Assembly (NCBI GenBank): GCA_030652805.1 | Contig: JAUSPT010000024.1 | Span: 37,050-101,049 of the forward strand | Length of the DNA: 64,000 nt | Reading direction: 5' to 3' | DNA from: a bacterium | GTDB taxonomy: Bacteria > JAHJDO01 | Shown here: piece after piece, positions 26,996 to 33,543 of the stretch | Numbering within the stretch: position 1 is the stretch's first letter | How the letters are laid out: each line of letters begins with the position of its first letter | Notes under the pieces: generated by a model | The model's database searches: none | What the model was told of the DNA's origin: nothing | The model's input: only the letters and a program-made list of their open reading frames with translations | Translations under genes and position numbers: made by a program

Positions 26996-28027
26996 ATGGG
27001 AATAGCAAGTGATATCAAAGCACTGGGTGAGGACATTGTTGCCTCTTATGATACGCGAGTAAGGGCGATAGGTGTGCTTGTCAAGGACGTCGACAAAATG
27101 CTTAAGGGTCTTCATACGGATCATAAGAGTATGGCTGCCAATCTTAAAGCTGGCCTTAACAAGGGAGAAGAAGATAGGCTCAATGCCTTTAAGCCAATGA
27201 TAGCAGAAATTCAGAAGCGGACAAAGGAAATAGAAGTCTATGTTAAAACTCTGCTCAAAAAGTTTCACAGCGAGCATATGGAAATGTCTGCCAATCTTAA
27301 TGCCTCTCTTGCAAAAGGAGAAGAGGATCGACTTAAGGACTTTAGAGCAATGATGGCTGATGTTAAGAAGTTTGTAGCGGATATGGTTGATACGACTGCG
27401 AAACTGATGAAGCAAATTCAGGCTGAACAGAAAGATAGAAATAAAGGAGTAGCTGATCTCCTTGCAAAGTTTGCGCAAGACCATGCATCTATGGCAGATG
27501 AGCTTAGAAAAAGCCTTGCAAAAGGAGAAACAAACAGGCTTGAAGACTTCAAAAAGATGATAGATAGTATCCAAAAATATGTGGCTGATGTAATTAGTGC
27601 GACTAAGCAGCTAATTAGCGAAATTCAAGCAAGGCAGGATGAGAGAAACAAAGAGGTTCTTGCTCTCTTACAGGCATTCCAGGCCGAAAGAGAAAAGATG
27701 GCTGCTAACTGGCAGGCTCTGGCTGCAACAATGGAGAAGAGAAGAGGCGGTAAGCCGATTCCAGTTAAAGTAGAAGCCAGGCAGGAAGTAAAGACTGTTG
27801 AAGAGGCAGTGAAAGAAAAACCCAAAGCTAAACCTAAGGCTGGGCCTAAACCCAAAACACCTGAAGGTCAGATATTAGCTTTGCTTAGGGAGCATGCTGA
27901 AGGCATGAGCTTGCCGAATTTAGGAAATGAAGCAGGCTGCCACTTTATAAAGCTGACCAGTCCAATGAGAGGTCTGCTGGATAAAGGCAAAGTTAGAAAA
28001 GAAGATAATCTTTACTTTATTGCTTAG
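26996..28027 (+). CDS. GvpC-like helical repeat protein with C-terminal winged-helix-like domain
   Basis: A 343-residue relative of the preceding protein. The 56-residue cap (MGIASDIKALGEDIVASY...) is followed by one 51-residue repeat (57-107) and two 69-residue repeats (108-176, 177-245) that contain an 18-residue insertion after the GEEDRLxDF start. A Pro/Lys linker (about 250-285, with KAKPKAGPKPK) leads to a compact domain (285-343) resembling a small winged helix, with ILALLREHAEGMSLPNL. The repeats probably bind the shell; the end domain could bind another island protein. Start ATG at 26996 follows AGGAGG. Confidence 0.7.
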   Translation: MGIASDIKALGEDIVASYDTRVRAIGVLVKDVDKMLKGLHTDHKSMAANLKAGLNKGEEDRLNAFKPMIAEIQKRTKEIEVYVKTLLKKFHSEHMEMSANLNASLAKGEEDRLKDFRAMMADVKKFVADMVDTTAKLMKQIQAEQKDRNKGVADLLAKFAQDHASMADELRKSLAKGETNRLEDFKKMIDSIQKYVADVISATKQLISEIQARQDERNKEVLALLQAFQAEREKMAANWQALAATMEKRRGGKPIPVKVEARQEVKTVEEAVKEKPKAKPKAGPKPKTPEGQILALLREHAEGMSLPNLGNEAGCHFIKLTSPMRGLLDKGKVRKEDNLYFIA

Positions 28028-28043
28028 TGAATGGAGGTGAAAG

Positions 28044-28364
28044 ATGAGCGAGATAAAATGTGCTTTCTGCAAAGGCACGGGCAAGGATCCATTTGATCTT
28101 CTATCCGAGCTTGCTGTCTGCCAGGTTTGCGGAGGCAGGGGTAAAGTTGAGGTAAAAGAGCCGGCAATCAAGTGTGTCTTTTGTAGCAGCACCGGTATCT
28201 ATCCTCGTAGTCGAGTTACCTGCACTGTATGTAATGGCAAAGGAATGGTTGCGGTTAAAGGCGCGACTGACGAGTGCCCTAAGTGCAAAGGCACAGGCAG
28301 AGCAATAGATAGCGGACTTCCCTGCATTAAATGTGGAGGCAAAGGGGTCGTTTCAAAAAAATGA
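28044..28364 (+). CDS. Stand-alone DnaJ-type zinc finger protein (six CXXCXGXG motifs), copy 1
   Basis: A 106-residue protein made almost only of cysteine motifs: CAFCKGTG, CQVCGGRG, CVFCSSTG, CTVCNGKG, CPKCKGTG and CIKCGGKG. DnaJ itself has four such motifs binding two zincs; this has six, enough for three. There is no J domain. Stand-alone DnaJ zinc fingers such as plant BSD2 act as specific assembly chaperones, so a role in holding unassembled Gvp proteins is plausible. Two paralogues are at 30149 and 31667. Its TGA overlaps the ATG of the next gene. Confidence 0.85.
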   Translation: MSEIKCAFCKGTGKDPFDLLSELAVCQVCGGRGKVEVKEPAIKCVFCSSTGIYPRSRVTCTVCNGKGMVAVKGATDECPKCKGTGRAIDSGLPCIKCGGKGVVSKK

Positions 28365-28546
28365 CTGAATTAAACTCCTCCAGGGAAGACTTTCTTAGAA
28401 AAAGAAAGGAAGCGTTAGATAAGTTGAGTTCCTGCCGGGAAGGTTTTAGAAGGAAGGAGAAGAGAATAAAAGCGGATTTGGCAGAGGCGGGCAAGACTTG
28501 GGAGAAAGTGAGCCAAAAGTTCAAGTGGTGGCAGTCTCTGCCCTAG
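28361..28546 (+). CDS. Small basic coiled-coil protein of the gas vesicle island
   Basis: A 61-residue Lys/Arg/Glu-rich helical protein (MTELNSSREDFLRKRKEAL start, FKWWQSLP end). Its ATG overlaps the stop of the zinc finger gene in the ATGA arrangement, which indicates translational coupling and fixes the start; the longer in-frame reading upstream lies inside the zinc finger gene. No family recognised. The RKRKEAL...CREGFRRKE pattern recalls the charged helices of the repeat proteins upstream, but no repeat is complete. Confidence 0.6.
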   Translation: MTELNSSREDFLRKRKEALDKLSSCREGFRRKEKRIKADLAEAGKTWEKVSQKFKWWQSLP

Positions 28547-28586
28547 AGGAAAAGAAAACAAAAATCAAAAAAGGAGGTAAGATAAG

Positions 28587-29507
28587 ATGGCAGCTGTTGA
28601 GGAGATGACCACAGTACTTGAACCAAGTCCTTTATCAGACTTTGTGGAAACAAAGTATGTGAAGGATGTCACTAATCGGACACTTTCCTATATTAAGGCC
28701 GGTTTTCCGGTCCATTTTCGAGGTCCTTCAGGGACAGGAAAGACCACTCTGGCTATGCATGTAGCCAGTAAGGTTAAAAGGCCGGTGGTAATGATTCACG
28801 GGGATGAAGAGTTTACAACCTCTGATTTGGTGGGTGGTGAACATGGCTACAGGTTTAGAAAGGTTGTAGACAGATTTGTCTCCAGGGTGTTGAAAGTGGA
28901 AGAAGATATGGTAAAGCGCTGGGTGGATAACCGTTTAACGGTTGCCTGTAAGTATGGTTTTACCCTTATCTATGATGAATTCACACGTTCCCGTCCTGAG
29001 GCAAACAATATTCTTCTCTCTATTTTGCAGGAGAAGATGATGGATCTGCCAGTGGGAAGAGGCGGAGAAGAACCGTATTTAAAGGTTGACCCTGATTTTA
29101 CCGCTATTTTCACATCAAACCCTGAGGAATATGCCGGAGTTCATCGGAGTCAGGACGCTCTTAGGGACAGAATGATAACCATGGATTTGGACCATTTTGA
29201 TTATGATACGGAAATAGGTATTACCAGGGCAAAATCCAAACTCTCTAAACAAGATTCTGAGAGGATAGTTAATATTGTAAGAGGATTGAGGGAATCAGGA
29301 AAGTGTGAGTATGCACCAACCGTACGCGGCTGTATTATGATTGCTAAGACGCTTAAAGTTCTGGGCACTGCTCCTGCTAAGAGTAATGGTTCCTTCAGCG
29401 CGATGTGTCAGGACATATTGGCTTCTGAGACCAGTAGAGTTGGCTCAAAGACGAATCAGGACAGGGTAAAGGGGATAGTTAAGGAGTTGGTTAAGAAATA
29501 TAGTTAA
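28587..29507 (+). CDS. gvpN: Gas vesicle AAA+ ATPase GvpN
   Basis: A 306-residue MoxR-type AAA+ ATPase. Walker A GPSGTGKT is at 46-53, the HGDEEFTTSDLVGG segment follows, Walker B is LIYDEFTRSRPE, and a FTSNPEEYAG sensor region and a DALRDRM arginine finger area come later. The EFTTSDLVGG...YDEFTRSRPEANN order is characteristic of GvpN, which is needed for vesicles to grow from small bicones to full size. The start at 28587 has AAGGAGG. Length is slightly under that of most GvpN proteins, but all motifs are intact. Confidence 0.93.
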   Translation: MAAVEEMTTVLEPSPLSDFVETKYVKDVTNRTLSYIKAGFPVHFRGPSGTGKTTLAMHVASKVKRPVVMIHGDEEFTTSDLVGGEHGYRFRKVVDRFVSRVLKVEEDMVKRWVDNRLTVACKYGFTLIYDEFTRSRPEANNILLSILQEKMMDLPVGRGGEEPYLKVDPDFTAIFTSNPEEYAGVHRSQDALRDRMITMDLDHFDYDTEIGITRAKSKLSKQDSERIVNIVRGLRESGKCEYAPTVRGCIMIAKTLKVLGTAPAKSNGSFSAMCQDILASETSRVGSKTNQDRVKGIVKELVKKYS

Positions 29508-29585
29508 AAGACAGAGGGCAGAAGGCAGAAAGCAGAAAAATCTGCTCTCAGAAATCTGGTTTCTGAATAAGAGAGGAGAAAGAAA

Positions 29586-29756
29586 ATGACACTGATGAGG
29601 ACGTTTTCTAAAGTGGAAAAAGATGGGAAGATAAAACTTCCCGGTAATATTCAGCGAGCAGCAGGTCTTAAAGAAGGCCAGTTGATTGAGCTGAAGATTG
29701 TAGGAGCAAGCAGGAAGAAGAATATCTTGCTCTCGGCTAAAGATAGCGCAAGATAG
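29586..29756 (+). CDS. Small AbrB/SpoVT-like protein
   Basis: A 56-residue protein behind GAGAGGAG. It reads as a swapped-hairpin SpoVT-AbrB domain: FSKVEKDGKIKLPGNIQRAAGLKEGQLIELKIV (positions 6-38), the strand-helix-strand pattern of MazE/AbrB. Such proteins bind DNA as dimers or act as antitoxins; no toxin is adjacent. Here it sits between gvpN and a coiled-coil protein, so it may regulate the island or have been recruited as a structural adaptor. A beta-barrel of this kind also resembles the N-domain fold of CDC48, encoded at 33543. Confidence 0.7.
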   Translation: MTLMRTFSKVEKDGKIKLPGNIQRAAGLKEGQLIELKIVGASRKKNILLSAKDSAR

Positions 29757-29791
29757 GTCTGTAAGTTTCTCACATTATAAGGGAGAGAACA

Positions 29792-30127
29792 ATGAAGGAT
29801 GTTAATAGTCTGCCGGGACTCCATAAGTTGAGGACTATGTTTAGTGCCAAGAAGAGGTCCATACCAAAGGTTCAAAGCTCGGGTTATTTAGATTTGTATA
29901 TGCTCGGGAAAGAGAAAGAGAGACTCCTGAAGGAAGATGAGAGGCTGGATATGAGAAAAGACACTCTCAAGAAGCGCCTGGAGGAGATAGACCTGGAGAT
30001 GAATCAACTACAGGAGGTCTCGAAAAGCGGGATTAAATCTGCTCCGGACATAGGTTTTTCAGGAGGCACTTTCACGCAGAAAAATGGAGTCAAAAAAGAG
30101 TGGAAAAAGATGTCTTTAAATTATTAA
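29792..30127 (+). CDS. Coiled-coil protein with KKMxxxY tail, copy 1
   Basis: A 111-residue protein, not matched to a known family. Residues 30-75 form a charged coiled coil (EKERLLKEDERLDMRKD). The C-terminus is KKEWKKMSLNY, which closely matches the end of the protein at 39601 (RKERFKKMNIEY). Two unrelated-length proteins of the same island sharing only this tail suggests a docking or targeting peptide. Start ATG follows GGGAGAG. Expected to be cytoplasmic. Confidence 0.65.
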   Translation: MKDVNSLPGLHKLRTMFSAKKRSIPKVQSSGYLDLYMLGKEKERLLKEDERLDMRKDTLKKRLEEIDLEMNQLQEVSKSGIKSAPDIGFSGGTFTQKNGVKKEWKKMSLNY

Positions 30128-30148
30128 CAACTGCATAGGTGGTTGAGA

Positions 30149-30541
30149 ATGAATTGGAACACATTTGACTTTAAAAGCGGGAAAAGCGGAAGAACCAGGT
30201 CAGGACGAAGGATAGGTGAGATTTTGGAAGGGGATAAGTTTAGATGTTCATTATGCAGAGGCACAGGGATATTACCCCGAACCAAGGGCACAAGATGTCA
30301 TGTATGTAAAGGCTCAGGCATAGTTTCCTTAACCGGACCGGCAGTAGTATGCGCTTACTGCAAAGGCAGAGGCGATTATCCGCCGAGGACAAGTCTTACC
30401 TGTACGGTTTGCGGAGGGAAGGGTTTAGTTAGCATTACCAAACCCATTGAAATATGCGAACATTGCCGGGGAACCGGTGCTGAGCCGGGCAATAAACTAC
30501 CTTGCTTAAAATGCAAAGGTAAGGGTGTGATTACAAAATAG
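30149..30541 (+). CDS. Stand-alone DnaJ-type zinc finger protein (six CXXCXGXG motifs), copy 2
   Basis: A 130-residue paralogue of the protein at 28044. A 30-residue N-terminus (MNWNTFDFKSGKSG...RRIGEIL) precedes six motifs: CSLCRGTG, CHVCKGSG, CAYCKGRG, CTVCGGKG, CEHCRGTG and CLKCKGKG. The N-terminal WNTF..RRIGEIL segment is shared with copy 3 at 31667 (WQTMEWN...RRGEIL) but absent from copy 1. ATG at 30149 follows GGTGG and is preferred to an in-frame TTG at 30143. gvpO follows. Confidence 0.83.
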   Translation: MNWNTFDFKSGKSGRTRSGRRIGEILEGDKFRCSLCRGTGILPRTKGTRCHVCKGSGIVSLTGPAVVCAYCKGRGDYPPRTSLTCTVCGGKGLVSITKPIEICEHCRGTGAEPGNKLPCLKCKGKGVITK

Positions 30542-30558
30542 AAATCGGGAGAGAGACT

Positions 30559-30816
30559 ATGAAAATAGAAGAAGTAGAGAAGGCGATCACAGATTTCTTT
30601 AAGAGCAGTCTTGGTGGAAAGGCAAAAGTAATAAAGATAGTAAAATCTCAGGATGGCTGGACAGGTGAGGCAGAGATTTATGAGGAGAGTTCATTTATTA
30701 AATCTTTAGGACTATCTACCAGAGTTCAGGATAGGAATATTTACGGGATTAAATTGACTGATGCCTTGGAAGTGGTCTCTTACGCGCGAAAAGAGGGATC
30801 TGTAAAAGAGGAATAA
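30559..30816 (+). CDS. gvpO: Gas vesicle protein GvpO, copy 1
   Basis: An 85-residue GvpO-family protein: an N-terminal helix (VEKAITDFFKSSLG), the GWTGEAEIYEESSFIKSLGL strand-turn and RDRN-like QDRNIYGIKL, ending VVSYARKE. GvpO is a small cytoplasmic accessory protein needed for gas vesicle formation in haloarchaea; its biochemical action is unsettled. Start follows GGGAGAG. A second copy at 38656 is about two-thirds identical by eye, and both are followed by a GvpA-family gene. Confidence 0.88.
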   Translation: MKIEEVEKAITDFFKSSLGGKAKVIKIVKSQDGWTGEAEIYEESSFIKSLGLSTRVQDRNIYGIKLTDALEVVSYARKEGSVKEE

Positions 30817-30831
30817 AAATAAGGAGCAATT

Positions 30832-31128
30832 ATGACTAATAAAATGGCTCATGCTACTGAGGCGACGAATCTTGCGGATATTTTAGAAAGGGTTCTGGAT
30901 AAGGGGATAGTTATTGCCGGGGATATTAAGATCCAAATTGCCGACATTGATCTTCTCACTATCAAAATAAGGCTGTTGGTTGCCTCTGTGGATAAGGCAA
31001 TGGAGATGGGGATAAATTGGTGGCAGCAGGATTCTTATCTTTCTTCTGAAGCAAAAGAGAAAGAAATAGAGAACGAAAATAAATCCTTAAAAAAGAGATT
31101 AGAACGGTTAGAAGCGAAGATAAAATAA
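30832..31128 (+). CDS. GvpA-family minor protein (GvpJ/GvpM/GvpS-like) with coiled-coil tail
   Basis: A 98-residue protein. Residues 12-62 are a GvpA-like core (NLADILERVLDKGIVIAGDIKIQIADIDLLTIKIRLLVASVDKA), followed by the GINWW motif often seen in GvpJ and GvpS, and a C-terminal coiled coil (70-98). Minor GvpA homologues are thought to form the tips or nucleate the shell. The start follows AAGGAG. Which of J, M or S it corresponds to cannot be decided by eye. Confidence 0.85.
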   Translation: MTNKMAHATEATNLADILERVLDKGIVIAGDIKIQIADIDLLTIKIRLLVASVDKAMEMGINWWQQDSYLSSEAKEKEIENENKSLKKRLERLEAKIK

Positions 31129-31132
31129 AGAA

Positions 31133-31441
31133 ATGACCAGTATGGAGCGTGAGACTTTAGATGTTATTGCTGAAAATGAGGAGAGAGTCCATTATTACTT
31201 AATAGCTCAGGAATTAAAGGTAAGCGCTCATTATGCCTATGTGATTTGCAAAGGGCTTGAGAGAGACAAATATGTTGATTTTGATACATTTAAAGGAGTA
31301 TGCAGCTTAACAGAAAAAGGTAAAGAAACAGTGGAAGAGAATTGGCTTTTTAAACTTAAGCAGCAAAAGCAGAATATTCAGAAGAGAAGAAAAGAAAATA
31401 AGGGAAAAATTTCTAAGAATGTTGAGGTTGTAAATTATTAA
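31133..31441 (+). CDS. Small winged-helix-like protein with basic tail
   Basis: A 102-residue protein. Residues 1-65 look like a winged helix (RETLDVIAENEERVHYYLIAQELKVSAHYAYVICKGLERDKYVD, then a CSLTEKGKE wing); residues 66-102 are a Lys/Gln-rich tail. The next gene encodes a second, shorter winged helix of similar design. They could bind DNA as local regulators, but their place amid structural genes and the similar domain at the end of the repeat protein at 26996 leave a protein-binding role open. Starts four bases after the previous stop. Confidence 0.65.
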   Translation: MTSMERETLDVIAENEERVHYYLIAQELKVSAHYAYVICKGLERDKYVDFDTFKGVCSLTEKGKETVEENWLFKLKQQKQNIQKRRKENKGKISKNVEVVNY

Positions 31442-31444
31442 GAC

Positions 31445-31657
31445 GTGAGTATAACAGCTACAGAATTAGAAATACTAAGAATTATAAAAAAGAAAAACGG
31501 TTTAATATCTATGAAAGAGTTAAGCAGTAAAGCAGGGTTTGAGATAGGCTATACCTACATGTTGTGCAAGTCCCTGGAAAAGCAGGATTGTATTGGGTTT
31601 TTTACCCATTCATCTTGTAGAATAACTGCAACAGGCAAAGGTCTGATAAGCGAATAG
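31445..31657 (+). CDS. Short winged-helix-like protein
   Basis: A 70-residue protein with a single winged-helix pattern: TATELEILRIIKKKNGLISMKELSSKAGFEIGYTYMLCKSLEKQD, then a strand and an ITATGKGLI end. It aligns by eye with the first 65 residues of the preceding protein (same Y-V/M-xCKxLE core), so the pair probably arose by duplication. The start is GTG at 31445, three bases after the previous stop. Role unknown. Confidence 0.6.
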   Translation: MSITATELEILRIIKKKNGLISMKELSSKAGFEIGYTYMLCKSLEKQDCIGFFTHSSCRITATGKGLISE

Positions 31658-31666
31658 GAGGTCGAA

Positions 31667-32053
31667 ATGAGCTGGCAAACAATGGAGTGGAATAAACAAA
31701 AGATCGGGCGCAGAGGAGAGATTTTAACCAGGGATGTCTACAGATGCGGTTTTTGTAGAGGCACAGGTCTCCTTTCTTCTAAAAAGGGGATAAAATGTCC
31801 TGTTTGTTTAGGTAATGGAGAGGCAAAGGTTTCATCTCCGGCTGTAATTTGCGCTTATTGCAATGGAACGGGAAAAAGACATCCTCGAACTACCCTCACC
31901 TGTACTGTTTGCCGAGGAAAGGGTGTTGTGAGCGTGGGAACTTCTGATATTGAAGCTTGTCCTACTTGCAAAGGAATAGGCAGGGAACGCGGCAGGACTC
32001 TTCCCTGTTTAACCTGCAAAGGGACAGGCGTTATTCCTAAAAAGAAGAGATAA
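31667..32053 (+). CDS. Stand-alone DnaJ-type zinc finger protein (six CXXCXGXG motifs), copy 3
   Basis: A 128-residue paralogue of the proteins at 28044 and 30149. After a WQTMEWN...RRGEIL N-terminus come CGFCRGTG, CPVCLGNG, CAYCNGTG, CTVCRGKG, CPTCKGIG and CLTCKGTG. ATG at 31667 follows AGGAGG. An Hsp20-type gene follows after 32 bases, an association of two chaperone types in one operon. Confidence 0.83.
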   Translation: MSWQTMEWNKQKIGRRGEILTRDVYRCGFCRGTGLLSSKKGIKCPVCLGNGEAKVSSPAVICAYCNGTGKRHPRTTLTCTVCRGKGVVSVGTSDIEACPTCKGIGRERGRTLPCLTCKGTGVIPKKKR

Positions 32054-32085
32054 TATTTTAGTATTAAATGTACAGGGAGAAAAAA

Positions 32086-32604
32086 ATGGCTAAAGAAAAG
32101 AAAAAAAATGAAGAAGCGGTAGGTTTTGATTTTGGCATTGGTGGGCTGTTTAAAGGTATTGAGAAATTAGTTGACCTGGCAGCAGATTTAAAAGAGGCCG
32201 GAGGGGAGATTAAGAAAGAAGGCGAAATAGACCTGAGCCATCTTAAGAAAGGGATGAAGGGAGTATTTGGATTTTCTGTAAAAAGCGCGGTGGGAGGAAA
32301 ACCAACAGTTGAGACATTCGGCCACAAAATTAAGAAGACCCCTGAAGGTCCCACGGTTGAAGAAGAGAGAGAGCCTATCATAGATGTATTTGATGAAAAA
32401 GAAGAGATCCGAGTCTATGCTGAGATGCCGGGGGTAAATGACGAGTCTATATCGGTTGATTTAAAAGGGGATATATTAGAAATAACAGCTGTAAGTAAGG
32501 ATAGAAAATACCGCAAGGAAATTTTGCTTCCTGCTAAAGTTGAATCTAAAACTTTAGAGAGGAGTTTTAAAAACGGTATCTTAGAAATAAAAATAAAGAA
32601 ATGA
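32086..32604 (+). CDS. Hsp20-family protein of the gas vesicle island (GvpH-like), copy 1
   Basis: A 172-residue protein. The last 85 residues are an Hsp20/alpha-crystallin domain (PIIDVFDEKEEIRVYAEMPGV start, LERSFKNGILEIKIKK end). The N-terminal half is charged and specific to this locus (GGLFKGIEKLVDLAADLKEAGG, then a Gly/Lys-rich linker). GvpH proteins of other gas vesicle clusters have the same domain. The ATG at 32086 follows GGGAG; the ATG at 32068 is in frame but lacks a binding site. The Get3-type gene starts four bases later. Confidence 0.8.
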   Translation: MAKEKKKNEEAVGFDFGIGGLFKGIEKLVDLAADLKEAGGEIKKEGEIDLSHLKKGMKGVFGFSVKSAVGGKPTVETFGHKIKKTPEGPTVEEEREPIIDVFDEKEEIRVYAEMPGVNDESISVDLKGDILEITAVSKDRKYRKEILLPAKVESKTLERSFKNGILEIKIKK

Positions 32605-32607
32605 TAT

Positions 32608-33543
32608 ATGGCATTAACAGGATTAAGAGAAGATGCGTTAAAACTGGTTTTATTTGGAGGGAAGGGCGGCGTAGGAAAGACAACCTGTGCATCAAGCACA
32701 GGCTTTTATTTAGCAAAGAATTTCAGGACATTGCTTTTTTCAACAGACCCGGCACATTCGCTCTCTGATAGTTTAGAGCAGGACATTGGCAGTAACATAA
32801 TAGAGGTGAAAGGGACAAAAAACTTGAGTGCTTTTGAAGTAAGCGCAGAAAAAGCTCTTTCTAGATTCAAGATAGAACATGAAGACCAGATAAAAAAGAT
32901 TTTGGATACCTCTACCTATTTAGATGAGGAAGACATTGATTCCATCTTTGATTTGCCTATTCCCGGGATGGATGAAGTGATGGGGTTCAAGACAATTGTT
33001 GATTTAATAGAGGAAGCTAAGTTTGACAAGTACATTGTAGATACCGCGCCTAGCGGTCATGCGATGAGACTTCTGACTTTACCTGACCTGCTGGATGACT
33101 GGGTCAAGGTTATGGCAAAGATGAGATGGAAGTATAGATATATGGTGGAAAGATTTGGCGGAAGATATAATCCTGACGAAGGCGATGATTTCTTATTAAC
33201 TATGAAAAAGACCGTAAAGAGAATAGAAAATCTTCTTAAGGATCAAAAAAGGTGTGAATTTATAGCAGTTACCATTCCGGAAGATATGGCAATTTTAGAA
33301 ACCGGGAGAATGATAAATAATTTGAACGACTATGGCATAAAAGTGAGGCAATTAGTAATAAATAATGTTGTAGAATCGCAGGATTGCGGATTTTGTAGAG
33401 AAAGAAGAAAAGGGCAGGAGAAACATATAAACAGGATAATGAAAAAGTTTGATGACTTAAAAATAACAATTGTCCCTTTGCAATCAAGGGAGGTTAAAGG
33501 TATAGATACCTTGAATAATTTTAAAGAGATGCTATTTCAATAA
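32608..33543 (+). CDS. Get3/ArsA-family ATPase
   Basis: A 311-residue P-loop ATPase with the deviant Walker [10 protein letters not shown] at 17-25 and the Get3/ArsA signature [12 protein letters not shown]. The A-motif [17 protein letters not shown] follows, and a CxxC-like pair sits at DCGFCRERR. Only one nucleotide domain is present, as in eukaryotic and archaeal Get3 rather than E. coli ArsA. No arsenic genes are nearby. Get3 shields hydrophobic helices, so a role in handling hydrophobic GvpA or tail segments is plausible. Its stop overlaps the ATG of the CDC48-like gene. Confidence 0.85.
   Translation: MALTGLREDALKLVLFGGKGGVGKTTCASSTGFYLAKNFRTLLFSTDPAHSLSDSLEQDIGSNIIEVKGTKNLSAFEVSAEKALSRFKIEHEDQIKKILDTSTYLDEEDIDSIFDLPIPGMDEVMGFKTIVDLIEEAKFDKYIVDTAPSGHAMRLLTLPDLLDDWVKVMAKMRWKYRYMVERFGGRYNPDEGDDFLLTMKKTVKRIENLLKDQKRCEFIAVTIPEDMAILETGRMINNLNDYGIKVRQLVINNVVESQDCGFCRERRKGQEKHINRIMKKFDDLKITIVPLQSREVKGIDTLNNFKEMLFQ

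Noticed and set aside
28331-28360. Upstream extension of the 61-residue coiled-coil protein
   Set aside because: It lies within the zinc finger coding region, and the ATGA overlap at 28361 is the natural start.
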